Translations under genes and position numbers: made by a program
Shown here: positions 1-5,800 of the stretch, piece by piece
Layout of the letters: the number at the start of each line of letters is the position of its first letter
Numbering within the stretch: the stretch's first letter is position 1
From: Comamonadaceae bacterium
GTDB lineage: Bacteria > Pseudomonadota > Gammaproteobacteria > Burkholderiales > Burkholderiaceae_C
Reading direction: 5' to 3'
NCBI GenBank assembly: GCA_947374505.1
Contig: CANCCE010000131.1
Span: forward strand, 1 to 7,754
Length of the DNA: 7,754 bases
Notes under the pieces: generated by a model
Database searches by the model: none
Seen by the model: the letters and a program-made list of their open reading frames with translations, nothing else
Told to the model about the DNA's origin: nothing

Positions 1-646
1 CTTGAGCCAGACTGAGCTGTATGCTGCTCGCCGCCGTATGGGTATGCTGTTCCAATTTGGCGCGCTGTTCACCGACCTCAGTGTCTTTGACAACGTCGCT
101 TTTCCCTTACGTGAACACACCCGACTGCCCCCTGAATTGATCCGTGACATCGTGCTCATGAAGCTCGATGCGGTCGGTTTGCGGGGTGCGCGGGATTTGA
201 TGCCCTCTGAAATCTCAGGCGGTATGGCGCGGCGTGTAGCGCTGGCGCGGGCCATCGTGCTGGACCCGGAACTCATCATGTACGACGAGCCGTTTGCGGG
301 GCTGGACCCGATCTCGCTGGGCACGGCGGCGCAACTGATTCGCCAGCTCAATGACACGTTGGGCATCACCAGCATCGTGGTGTCACACGATCTGGAAGAG
401 ACCTTTCGTATCGCCGATAAGGTGATTATTTTGGCCAACGGCGGCATTGCCGCTCAAGGCACGCCGGATGAGGTCAGACACTCCAAAGACCCGCTGGTGC
501 ACCAATTTGTCAACGCGCTGAGTGAAGGTCCGGTCGAGTTTCACTACCCGGGACCCGACGCTGAAGCCGACTATGGCTTGCTCAGTCGCGGTGGTAAACC
601 CCCAGCGACTGCGGCACAAAGTTCGTCGAAAGGTGGTCGCTCATGA
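1..646 (+). CDS. mlaF: MlaF, ATP-binding subunit of the Mla phospholipid ABC transporter (5'-truncated)
   Basis: This is the cytoplasmic ATPase that powers the inner-membrane MlaFEDB phospholipid transporter. The reading frame (codons from position 2) is open at the window edge. The 214 visible residues start just before the Q-loop, so the N-terminal part with Walker A lies upstream; a TTG at position 2 is not the start. Visible motifs, numbered from position 2: Q-loop MLFQFGALF with Q18, ABC signature ISGGMARR at 71-78, Walker B LIMYDEP at 91-97, and H-loop His129. The block GALFTDLSVFDNVAFPLREHT is characteristic of MlaF rather than of generic ABC ATPases. After the conserved GPVEFHYP the C-terminal tail is longer than in E. 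coli and low in complexity (Ser/Gly/Lys-rich). The stop codon overlaps the mlaE start as ATGA, implying translational coupling. Family identity is very secure. Confidence 0.96.
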   Translation, partial: LSQTELYAARRRMGMLFQFGALFTDLSVFDNVAFPLREHTRLPPELIRDIVLMKLDAVGLRGARDLMPSEISGGMARRVALARAIVLDPELIMYDEPFAGLDPISLGTAAQLIRQLNDTLGITSIVVSHDLEETFRIADKVIILANGGIAAQGTPDEVRHSKDPLVHQFVNALSEGPVEFHYPGPDAEADYGLLSRGGKPPATAAQSSSKGGRS

Positions 647-1434
647 AATGGCAACCCATGGACAGTGTGGCCGACCTCGGTCAGGCAACGCGTAGGCAGT
701 TGACTCAGCTCGGTCAGGCAGCACGGCTGTTCGCTCAGTTGGCCGCTTTGTCAGGTCCAACGCTCAGGCGTTTTGGACTGGTCCGTGATCAAATTTTCTT
801 TTTGGGCAATTACTCGCTGGCCATCATTGCCGTGTCGGGTCTTTTTGTCGGTTTTGTGTTGAGTTTGCAGGGCTATTACACGCTGCAGCGTTATGGTTCG
901 GCGGAAGCCCTCGGGCTGCTGGTTGCGCTCAGTCTGGTTCGGGAACTCGGCCCGGTGGTGACAGCGCTGCTGTTTGCCGGACGCGCCGGCACGGCGCTAA
1001 CGGCTGAGATTGGTCTGATGAAAGCGGGGGAGCAGCTCTCTGCCATGGAAATGATGGCAGTTGACCCGATACGGCGCATTCTGGCGCCGCGTTTCTGGGG
1101 CGGCATGATCGCGATGCCGCTGCTGGCGGCGGTTTTCAGTGCAGTCGGCATCTTGGGCGGTTGGATGGTCGGTGTGCTGATGATTGGGATAGACGCTGGT
1201 TCGTTCTGGAGCCAGATGCAGGGTGGTGTCGATGTTTGGCGCGATGTTGGCAACGGCGTTATCAAAAGTTTTGTGTTCGGCGTCACCGTCACTTTTGTGG
1301 CGTTGTACCAAGGATTTGAGTCGCAGCCAACGCCTGAAGGCGTGTCGCGGGCCACCACGCGCACGGTGGTGGTTGCGTCATTGGCGGTGCTGGGTTTGGA
1401 TTTCCTGTTGACGGCCTGGATGTTCAGCCTCTAA
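643..1434 (+). CDS. mlaE: MlaE, permease subunit of the Mla phospholipid transporter
   Basis: This is the integral inner-membrane subunit, forming a dimer that binds phospholipid under the MlaD ring and couples to MlaF. At 263 residues it has about the family length (E. coli about 260). An N-terminal, probably membrane-surface amphipathic segment (residues about 8-45) precedes hydrophobic segments around 57-76, 89-112, 153-180, 205-222 and 243-262. The conserved MlaE core is clear: VRELGPVVTALLFAGRAGTA at 99-118, then AEIGLMKAGEQLSAMEMM at 121-138 with DPIRR at 141-145. This is the coupling-helix region contacting the ATPase. The C-terminal SRATTRTVVVASLAVLGLDF (235-254) is also typical. The start is supported by a ribosome-binding site AAGGTGG (630-636) six bases upstream and by the ATGA overlap with mlaF. 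A 12-bp direct repeat lies in the N-terminal helix region. Confidence 0.97.
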   Translation: MKWQPMDSVADLGQATRRQLTQLGQAARLFAQLAALSGPTLRRFGLVRDQIFFLGNYSLAIIAVSGLFVGFVLSLQGYYTLQRYGSAEALGLLVALSLVRELGPVVTALLFAGRAGTALTAEIGLMKAGEQLSAMEMMAVDPIRRILAPRFWGGMIAMPLLAAVFSAVGILGGWMVGVLMIGIDAGSFWSQMQGGVDVWRDVGNGVIKSFVFGVTVTFVALYQGFESQPTPEGVSRATTRTVVVASLAVLGLDFLLTAWMFSL

Positions 1435-1569
1435 ATTGAGTCGACGGACCGTGCTTTGAGCGGCGCTATGCGTGAGTGCTCGTCGCATGAGAAAATGCCA
1501 AAGTTTCCTTTTTGATACGGAATTTTTAAGCTGTCAAGCTTTCCCGGTTGATGTTTTTGAAAGCAAGTC
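1435..1569 (+). other. 135-bp gap between mlaE and mlaD
   Basis: This non-coding gap is longer than the other spacers around it. I see no convincing small gene or sigma70 promoter. It contains an imperfect inverted repeat at 1468-1488 (ATGCG and CGCAT arms) and a short perfect one at 1529-1542 (AAGCT, loop GTCA, AGCTT). Neither is followed directly by a T-run, so neither is a convincing terminator. A TTGATA hexamer at 1512-1517 has no matching -10 element 16-18 bases downstream. The mlaD ribosome-binding site at the end of the gap is weak (GAAAG, 1559-1563). Confidence 0.4.
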
Positions 1570-2079
1570 ATGTCACGTACCAGAACCGATGTGTGGGTCG
1601 GCCTTTTTGTGTTGATCGGCGGAATAGCCCTTCTTTTTCTGGCCTTGAAGTCAGCTAATTTGATGAGTTTTCAGTGGGTAGACACGTCCTATCCGGTGGT
1701 CGCCCGGTTCGACAATATCGGCGGTTTGAAGCCGCGCGCCGCAGTCAAAAGTGCTGGCGTGGTCGTCGGTCGCGTCGAGAACATCAGTTTCGATGACAAG
1801 CGTTACCAAGCCAGTGTGCACCTCGCCTTGGAAAGCCGTTATGTTTTTCCCAAAGACAGCTCTTTGAAAATTCTCACCAGCGGTTTGCTGGGTGAGCAGT
1901 ACATCGGTATCGAGCCTGGTGCGGATGAAAAGCTCTTGGCTGCCGGTGACGTGATCAACCAGACCCAGTCGGCCGTGGTGCTTGAAAACCTCATCAGTCA
2001 ATTTTTATACAGCAAGGCGGCTGACAGCGGTTCGGCCAGTCCGGCGACATCCGCAGCAGGCACGGGAACAAACAAATGA
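1570..2079 (+). CDS. mlaD: MlaD, MCE-domain substrate-binding subunit
   Basis: MlaD is anchored in the inner membrane and forms a hexameric ring of MCE domains over MlaE; phospholipid passes through its central pore to or from MlaC. The 169-residue protein has one N-terminal membrane anchor (about 8-28), then an MCE domain from about 38 to 117. Diagnostic MlaD residues are FDNIGGLKPRAAVKSAGVVV at 47-66 and SGLLGEQYIGIEPG at 104-117. A helical segment VVLENLISQFLYSK at 136-149 matches the pore-lining C-terminal helix of E. coli MlaD. The tail after 150 is short and Ser/Ala/Gly/Thr-rich; E. coli MlaD is somewhat longer (183). The stop overlaps the mlaA start (ATGA). Start at 1570 is chosen because it gives the usual short charged N-terminus before the anchor, although the ribosome-binding site is weak. 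Confidence 0.97.
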   Translation: MSRTRTDVWVGLFVLIGGIALLFLALKSANLMSFQWVDTSYPVVARFDNIGGLKPRAAVKSAGVVVGRVENISFDDKRYQASVHLALESRYVFPKDSSLKILTSGLLGEQYIGIEPGADEKLLAAGDVINQTQSAVVLENLISQFLYSKAADSGSASPATSAAGTGTNK

Positions 2080-2909
2080 ATATCCTTTTTCACTCAACGC
2101 CGGTTTATTCGCGGTCTACCCGGACACTTTTTTTAGGCTTTATGGCCCTGGTGCTGGCTGGACTTCAAGGGTGTGCCATGTCTCCGAACGCCAATCCGCG
2201 GGACCCCTGGGAGCCATTCAACCGCAACGTGTCCAACTTTAACGAAGGGCTGGACCAAGCCGTTATCAAACCGGTCGCGACCACTTACCAAAATGTCACG
2301 CCGCAAATCATGAGGACCGGGGTCAACAATTTTTTTGGCAATATTGCAGATGTCTGGTCGCTCGTCAATAACGTGCTTCAGCTTAAGCCTGCCGAGTCGG
2401 TAGAAACTTTGTTTCGGGTTGGTGTGAATACGACCGTCGGACTCGGTGGCTTGATTGATGTGGCGAGCAAGCTAAAACTGCAAAAACACACGGAAGACTT
2501 TGGTCAGACGCTGGGCTTCTGGGGAATGCCTACCGGGCCGTATGTCGTGTTGCCTTTGTTGGGTCCGTCGACCTTGCGTGATTCTCTGGCCTTGCCGGTC
2601 GATGCCAAGGGTAACTTGGTGGGTCGCGTGGATGATGTGGCGCTTCGTAACAGTTTGATTACTTTGCGCTTGGTTGATCTTCGGGCGAGTTTGTTGAGTG
2701 CTGGCAAGCTCCTCGATGCTGCTGCCCTTGACAAGTACAGCTTCACCAGGGATGCCTATCTGCAGCGCAGGCGTGCGCGGATCTTCGGGCCACGCACCGA
2801 TGTGATCTTGGATGAGGAACGCTACGACCTGCCGGCACCGCAGGAATCTATTTCTCCTGCGCCCGGAATTCAAGATGCCTTGCCTTCGGGTAACAAAACG
2901 ACACCCTGA
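2076..2909 (+). CDS. mlaA: MlaA (VacJ), outer-membrane lipoprotein of the Mla pathway
   Basis: MlaA sits in the inner leaflet of the outer membrane, normally with a trimeric porin, and removes mislocalised phospholipids from the outer leaflet, passing them to MlaC. The 277 residues start with a lipoprotein signal peptide: Arg14 and Arg17, a hydrophobic stretch about 18-30, and a lipobox LQGC with acylated Cys33. The residue after Cys is Ala rather than Asp, which by the E. coli rule fits outer-membrane sorting. The mature part begins with the VacJ hallmark DPWEPFNR, followed by NNFFGNIADVWSLVNNVLQ, then EDFGQTLGFWGMPTGPYVVL and LPLLGPSTLRDS. The C-terminus has an extra Pro/Ser-rich tail compared with E. 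coli MlaA (251). No good ribosome-binding site is visible; the ATGA overlap with mlaD suggests coupled translation. An internal Met23 is a less likely start because it would remove the basic signal-peptide region. Confidence 0.96.
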   Translation: MNILFHSTPVYSRSTRTLFLGFMALVLAGLQGCAMSPNANPRDPWEPFNRNVSNFNEGLDQAVIKPVATTYQNVTPQIMRTGVNNFFGNIADVWSLVNNVLQLKPAESVETLFRVGVNTTVGLGGLIDVASKLKLQKHTEDFGQTLGFWGMPTGPYVVLPLLGPSTLRDSLALPVDAKGNLVGRVDDVALRNSLITLRLVDLRASLLSAGKLLDAAALDKYSFTRDAYLQRRRARIFGPRTDVILDEERYDLPAPQESISPAPGIQDALPSGNKTTP

Positions 2910-3003
2910 CCACTGAACCTTGGGTCATCAAGGCGGTCTTAGCCGCTTGCCCTGAGGGACTTTGACCTTTTTTCTGCACCTCTATTCGGGCAGTCTCATA
3001 CTG

Positions 3004-3031
3004 GCAGGATTGCATGCAATCCGCTTTTTTT
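3004..3031 (+). terminator. Candidate intrinsic terminator or attenuator inside the mla operon
   Basis: The perfect palindrome GGATTGCATGCAATCC (3007-3022) can fold as a 6-bp stem (GGATTG/CAATCC) with a CATG loop. Two more G-C pairs (3004-3005 with 3023-3024) can form if A3006 is bulged. A run of seven T (3025-3031) follows directly, the layout of a rho-independent terminator reading on the + strand. It lies about 95 bp after the mlaA stop and 45 bp before mlaC. The stem is only moderately strong, so partial termination is more plausible than a full stop. Alternatively the palindrome could be a protein-binding operator. Confidence 0.55.
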
Positions 3032-3045
3032 ACGCCGACCAAATC

Positions 3046-3063
3046 ATCTTGCCTTTGCAAGAT
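3046..3063 (+). promoter_or_regulatory. Perfect hairpin immediately upstream of the mlaC ribosome-binding site
   Basis: ATCTTGC (3046-3052) and GCAAGAT (3057-3063) are exact inverted repeats separated by CTTT, giving a 7-bp stem with a 4-base loop. The structure ends one base before the mlaC Shine-Dalgarno-like GAAAGAA (3065-3071). It could protect a 5' end after processing or termination, modulate ribosome access, or be a protein site. Function is inferred from position only. Confidence 0.4.
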
Positions 3064-3075
3064 TGAAAGAATTCC

Positions 3076-3717
3076 ATGATATTTAATCGCCGATGTTTGA
3101 CTCATTTTTTGATCGCTTTGATGAGCGTGCTCGCTTTCATCGCAGCACCTGCTGCGCGCGCTGCTGAGGAGGCGCCCGATGAGATGATTCGTCGGCTGTC
3201 CAATGATGTGATTGGCAATATCAAGGCCGACAAAGATGTGCAAAAGGGTGATGTGAGCAAAATCACCGCCTTTGTTGACAGCCAAGTCATGCCCAACGTT
3301 AACTTCACCCGGATGACGGCTTCTGCCGTAGGTCGCAATTGGCGCCAGGCGACCCCCGAGCAACAAAAACGCTTGCAAGGTGAATTTAAAAATATGCTGG
3401 TACGTACATACGCCGGTGCGCTGAGCCAAGTGAAAGACCAAACCGTCGAAGTCAAACCGTTGCGAGCGGGTGCTGCCGATACGGAAGTGATCGTGCGCAC
3501 CGAGGTTATCGGCCGCGGTGACCCCGTGCAGCTGGATTACCGTATGGAAAAAACAGCCAATGGTTGGAAGATTTACGACTTCAACGTGCTGGGCATTTGG
3601 ATGGTGGAAACTTACCGCACGCAGTTCGCCCAAGAAATTTCTGCCCGCGGCATTGATGGCTTGATCGCGACGCTAACGCAGCGGAATAAAAGCGGCTCTG
3701 GCGAGAAAAAGAGCTAA
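3076..3717 (+). CDS. mlaC: MlaC, periplasmic phospholipid-binding shuttle protein
   Basis: MlaC carries phospholipid across the periplasm between outer-membrane MlaA and the inner-membrane MlaFEDB complex (Ttg2D/MlaC family). The 213 residues match the family length (E. coli 211). A Sec signal peptide is visible: Arg5-Arg6, a hydrophobic core about 10-25 and a likely cleavage site after Ala29 (ARA, then AEEAP). The mature domain shows typical MlaC blocks: VDSQVMPNVNFTRMTASAVG, RNWRQATPEQQKRLQGEFKN, LVRTYAGAL and a late WKIYDFNVLGIWMVETYRTQ segment followed by FAQEISARGIDGLIATL. Start at 3076 is supported by GAAAGAA (3065-3071) and gives an intact signal peptide. It is separated from mlaA by a terminator-like element, so its expression may be uncoupled from the upstream genes. 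Confidence 0.96.
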   Translation: MIFNRRCLTHFLIALMSVLAFIAAPAARAAEEAPDEMIRRLSNDVIGNIKADKDVQKGDVSKITAFVDSQVMPNVNFTRMTASAVGRNWRQATPEQQKRLQGEFKNMLVRTYAGALSQVKDQTVEVKPLRAGAADTEVIVRTEVIGRGDPVQLDYRMEKTANGWKIYDFNVLGIWMVETYRTQFAQEISARGIDGLIATLTQRNKSGSGEKKS

Positions 3718-3753
3718 TCCAGGCCTAGCGTTCAACCTGAGTGCTCTTTAAGA

Positions 3754-3758
3754 CAGGA
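3754..3758 (+). promoter_or_regulatory. Ribosome-binding site that sets the mlaB start
   Basis: CAGGA lies six bases before GTG at 3765, a good Shine-Dalgarno distance. The alternative upstream GTG at 3741 has no purine-rich sequence in front of it, so 3765 is preferred. Confidence 0.5.
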
Positions 3759-3764
3759 TCTGCC

Positions 3765-4046
3765 GTGTTGCTAAAACTCCCCAGCGTTCTCACGCATGCC
3801 CAAGCCAGCGATTGGTCGCGCAGTCTGAAATTGGCCATGCGAAACGCTGCGGCTGACAAGGAACCCGTCATCGCGGATGCCAGCTCAATGACGCAGTTTG
3901 ATTCATCTTCGCTGGCAGTTTTACTGGAATGTCGGCGTGAGGCCTTGGCCATGGGACGGATTTTTTGGGTGCAAGGCTTGCCACCTCGCTTGCGGCAATT
4001 GGCCGGTCTTTATGGGATTGCAGCGCTCATTCCATCCCCTACCTGA
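3765..4046 (+). CDS. mlaB: MlaB, STAS-domain subunit of the Mla transporter
   Basis: MlaB is a small cytoplasmic STAS protein that binds MlaF and supports assembly and activity of MlaFEDB. From GTG 3765 the protein has 93 residues (E. coli MlaB 97); an upstream in-frame GTG at 3741 would add eight. The STAS core is visible: VIADASSMTQFDSSSLAVLL at residues 35-54, aligning with the E. coli segment ending VDTGGLALLL. The residue equivalent to E. coli Thr52 is Ser47 here, in a run of three serines after Asp46. The downstream GLPPRLRQLAGLYGIAALIP (71-90) matches the family C-terminal helix. The protein is divergent, as usual for MlaB, but position after mlaC makes the assignment strong. It closes the Mla unit, 37 bp before the next gene. 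Confidence 0.9.
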   Translation: MLLKLPSVLTHAQASDWSRSLKLAMRNAAADKEPVIADASSMTQFDSSSLAVLLECRREALAMGRIFWVQGLPPRLRQLAGLYGIAALIPSPT

Positions 4047-4068
4047 GCACTGCCATCTGGCTAGCCCT

Positions 4069-4074
4069 TAAAAT
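4069..4074 (+). promoter_or_regulatory. Possible -10 element just upstream of the ABC-2 ATPase gene
   Basis: TAAAAT is a fair -10 hexamer in an otherwise GC-rich spacer. No good -35 lies 16-18 bases upstream. Transcription from here would begin at about 4081-4084, essentially at the ATG, giving a leaderless or nearly leaderless message. The adjacent GAGGG (4076-4080) may simply be a close-spaced ribosome-binding site on a read-through transcript. Weak evidence. Confidence 0.22.
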
Positions 4075-4083
4075 AGAGGGCTC

Positions 4084-5034
4084 ATGCCTGCAATTTCATT
4101 CCAGTCCGTCTCCAAAACATTTCAATCTTCGCGGGTTGCTCCCGGTCCAGTCGTGCAGGCGCTGGACCATGTCAGTTTCGACATTCAGCCCGGCGAATTT
4201 TTCGGCCTTCTCGGCCCTAACGGCGCAGGTAAAACCACCTTGATCAGCATCCTGGCGGGCTTGTCGCGCGCCAGTAGCGGTCAGGTTTTGGTGCACGGCC
4301 ATGATGTCGTGACGGACTATGCCGAGGCTCGTCGTCAGCTGGGTGTGGTGCCACAAGAGTTAGTGTTTGACCCGTTTTTCTCTGTCCGCGAGTCCTTGCG
4401 CATTCAGTCTGGTTATTTCGGCGTCAAGCACAACGACGACTGGATCGACGAACTGCTCAGCAGCCTCGGTCTGACCGACAAGGCCAACGCCAACATGCGG
4501 CAACTGTCCGGCGGCATGAAAAGGCGGGTGCTGGTCGCGTTGGCATTGGTGCACAAGCCGCCCGTGATCGTTTTAGATGAGCCCACAGCTGGCGTTGATG
4601 TTGAACTGCGGCAAACACTGTGGCAGTTCATCGCCAAACTGAACCGGCAGGGCAGCACCGTGCTGCTCACCACGCATTACCTCGAAGAAGCCGAAGCGCT
4701 GTGCGGCCGCATTGCGATGCTCAAGCAAGGCCGGGTGGTGGCGCTGGCGTCCACATCGGATTTGCTCAAGAGCGCGTCGTCGAACGTGCTGCGCTTCAAG
4801 GTCGACCGCGAGTTGCCTGATGCGCTGGCGGTGCAGGCGCGCGTGACGGGTCGGATTGTGCAGTTCCCCGCCCACAATGCACGTGAGATCGAGAACTATC
4901 TGGCGGCCGTACGTGAGGCTGGCTTGGTGGCCGAAGACGTCGAAATCCGCAAGGCTGACCTTGAAGATGTTTTTCTCGAAGTGATGTCCGATAAAACTGT
5001 TAGCGCCCCTGTGGCTGCCGAGGTCACAGCATGA
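4084..5034 (+). CDS. ABC-2 type transporter ATP-binding protein (YadG-like)
   Basis: This is the cytoplasmic ATPase of an ABC exporter whose membrane partner is the next gene. The 316 residues carry a full nucleotide-binding domain: Walker A GPNGAGKT (44-51), Q-loop Gln91, signature LSGGMKRR (141-148), Walker B VIVLDE (161-166), D-loop region AGVD and H-loop His198 in TTHYLEEAE. All catalytic elements are intact. The remainder (about 230-316) is the accessory C-terminal region common in ABC-2 exporter ATPases. Overall form and length resemble E. coli YadG (308), whose substrate is not established. It starts 37 bp after mlaB and overlaps the permease by ATGA. Relatives are named for drug, polysaccharide or Nod-factor export, but nothing here identifies the substrate. 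The location between mla and murA genes suggests, without proof, an envelope-related cargo. Confidence 0.93.
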   Translation: MPAISFQSVSKTFQSSRVAPGPVVQALDHVSFDIQPGEFFGLLGPNGAGKTTLISILAGLSRASSGQVLVHGHDVVTDYAEARRQLGVVPQELVFDPFFSVRESLRIQSGYFGVKHNDDWIDELLSSLGLTDKANANMRQLSGGMKRRVLVALALVHKPPVIVLDEPTAGVDVELRQTLWQFIAKLNRQGSTVLLTTHYLEEAEALCGRIAMLKQGRVVALASTSDLLKSASSNVLRFKVDRELPDALAVQARVTGRIVQFPAHNAREIENYLAAVREAGLVAEDVEIRKADLEDVFLEVMSDKTVSAPVAAEVTA

Positions 5035-5786
5035 ACGGTTGGCAAACACTGTTGTACAAAGAAGTCTTGCGCTTCTGGAAGGTTGGCTTTCAGACGGTGG
5101 GCGCGCCGATTCTGACGGCCGTTCTGTACATGCTGATTTTTGGCCATGTGCTGCAAGACGAGGTCAAGGTGTATGGCAGCGTCAGCTACACCGCATTTTT
5201 GGTGCCGGGTCTGGTGATGATGAGCGTGTTGCAAAACGCCTTTGCCAACAGCTCTTCTTCCATGATCCAAAGCAAAATCATGGGGAACTTGGTGTTTTTG
5301 TTGCTCACGCCGCTGTCGCACTGGCACTGGTTTGTGGCTTACGTCGGTTCTTCGGTGCTGCGCGGTTTGGCTGTCGGCACCGGTGTTTTTGCCGTGACGG
5401 TGTACTTTGGCCGGCCCAGTTTTGAGGCGCCGTTGTGGATCGTGGTGTTCGCTGTTCTGGGTGCGGCACTGTTGGGCGGGCTGGGTTTGATCGCAGGTTT
5501 GTGGGCTGAAAAATTCGACCAGATGGCGGTGTTCCAGAACTTCGTCATCATGCCGCTGACGTTTTTGAGTGGCGTGTTCTACTCCATCCATTCATTGCCG
5601 CCCGCGTGGCAAACGGTGAGTCATTTGAACCCGTTTTTCTACATGATCGACGGCTTTCGGTATGGCTTTTTTGGCGTCAGCGATGTGTCCCCTTGGATCA
5701 GTCTGGGAATTGTCGGCGGCGCCTTGATCGTGGTCAGCTGGATCGCCGTGCACTTGCTGAAAATCGGCTACAAAATTCGCCATTGA
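5031..5786 (+). CDS. ABC-2 type transporter permease (YadH-like)
   Basis: This is the inner-membrane partner of the preceding ATPase. The 251 residues (E. coli YadH 256) show about six hydrophobic segments, near 22-40, 53-72, 98-125, 136-158, 168-186 and 221-245. The ABC-2 hallmark region is clear: LWAEKFDQMAVFQNFVIMPL (157-176), then TFLSGVFYSIHSLP (177-190) and HLNPFFYMIDGFRYGFFG (198-215). A short cytoplasmic N-terminus (YKEVLRFWKVGFQ) precedes the first membrane helix, typical of half-size ABC-2 permeases that dimerise. A ribosome-binding site GAGGT (5020-5024) lies six bases before the start, which overlaps the ATPase stop (ATGA). Substrate is unknown. Confidence 0.93.
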   Translation: MNGWQTLLYKEVLRFWKVGFQTVGAPILTAVLYMLIFGHVLQDEVKVYGSVSYTAFLVPGLVMMSVLQNAFANSSSSMIQSKIMGNLVFLLLTPLSHWHWFVAYVGSSVLRGLAVGTGVFAVTVYFGRPSFEAPLWIVVFAVLGAALLGGLGLIAGLWAEKFDQMAVFQNFVIMPLTFLSGVFYSIHSLPPAWQTVSHLNPFFYMIDGFRYGFFGVSDVSPWISLGIVGGALIVVSWIAVHLLKIGYKIRH

Positions 5787-5788
5787 AA

Positions 5789-5800
5789 CGGCTACGGCCG
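5789..5800 (+). other. Short hairpin with a TACG tetraloop after the permease gene
   Basis: CGGC (5789-5792), TACG, GCCG (5797-5800) form a 4-bp all-GC stem closing on an UNCG-class tetraloop, an unusually stable RNA loop type. No clean T-run follows, only a mixed TTTCTTT at 5811-5817. It may be a weak transcript end or stabilising element, or chance. Confidence 0.2.

Larger units (their letters stand above)
2910..3075 (+). other. 166-bp mlaA-mlaC intergenic region with several inverted repeats
   Basis: No gene is supported here. Three inverted repeats are visible. A bulged stem lies at 2929-2949 (CAAG-G-CGG pairing with CCGCTTG, loop TCTTAG). A perfect 16-bp palindrome lies at 3007-3022 with seven T immediately beyond it. 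A perfect 7-bp inverted repeat lies at 3046-3063. I find no convincing -35/-10 pair in the gap. The last two elements are listed separately. Confidence 0.6.

Noticed and set aside
2..4. TTG as the start codon of mlaF
   Set aside because: The Walker A region required for an ATPase would be missing, and the sequence continues the MlaF family alignment straight to the window edge. The gene begins upstream.
2929..2973. Bulged hairpin after mlaA followed by a T6 run as a terminator
   Set aside because: The T-run (2968-2973) begins 18 bases after the stem, too far for an intrinsic terminator, and the stem has a bulged G.
2962..2988. Promoter-like TTGACC with TATTCG in the mlaA-mlaC gap
   Set aside because: The spacer is only 15 bases and the -10 match is poor. 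Transcription from it would also meet the terminator-like element before mlaC.
2848..3633. Long open frame on the - strand opposite mlaC (261 codons)
   Set aside because: It lies antisense to a well-recognised mlaC and mlaA end, and its His/Gln-rich translation resembles no family I know. It is a codon-bias shadow.
3741..3743. Upstream GTG as the mlaB start
   Set aside because: It has no ribosome-binding site, whereas GTG 3765 has CAGGA at good spacing and gives a length close to the family norm.
4896..5591. Long open frame on the - strand opposite the ABC-2 permease (231 codons)
   Set aside because: Its composition is extreme (His, Gln, Arg) and has no recognisable domain. The + strand permease with ABC-2 motifs is clearly the gene.
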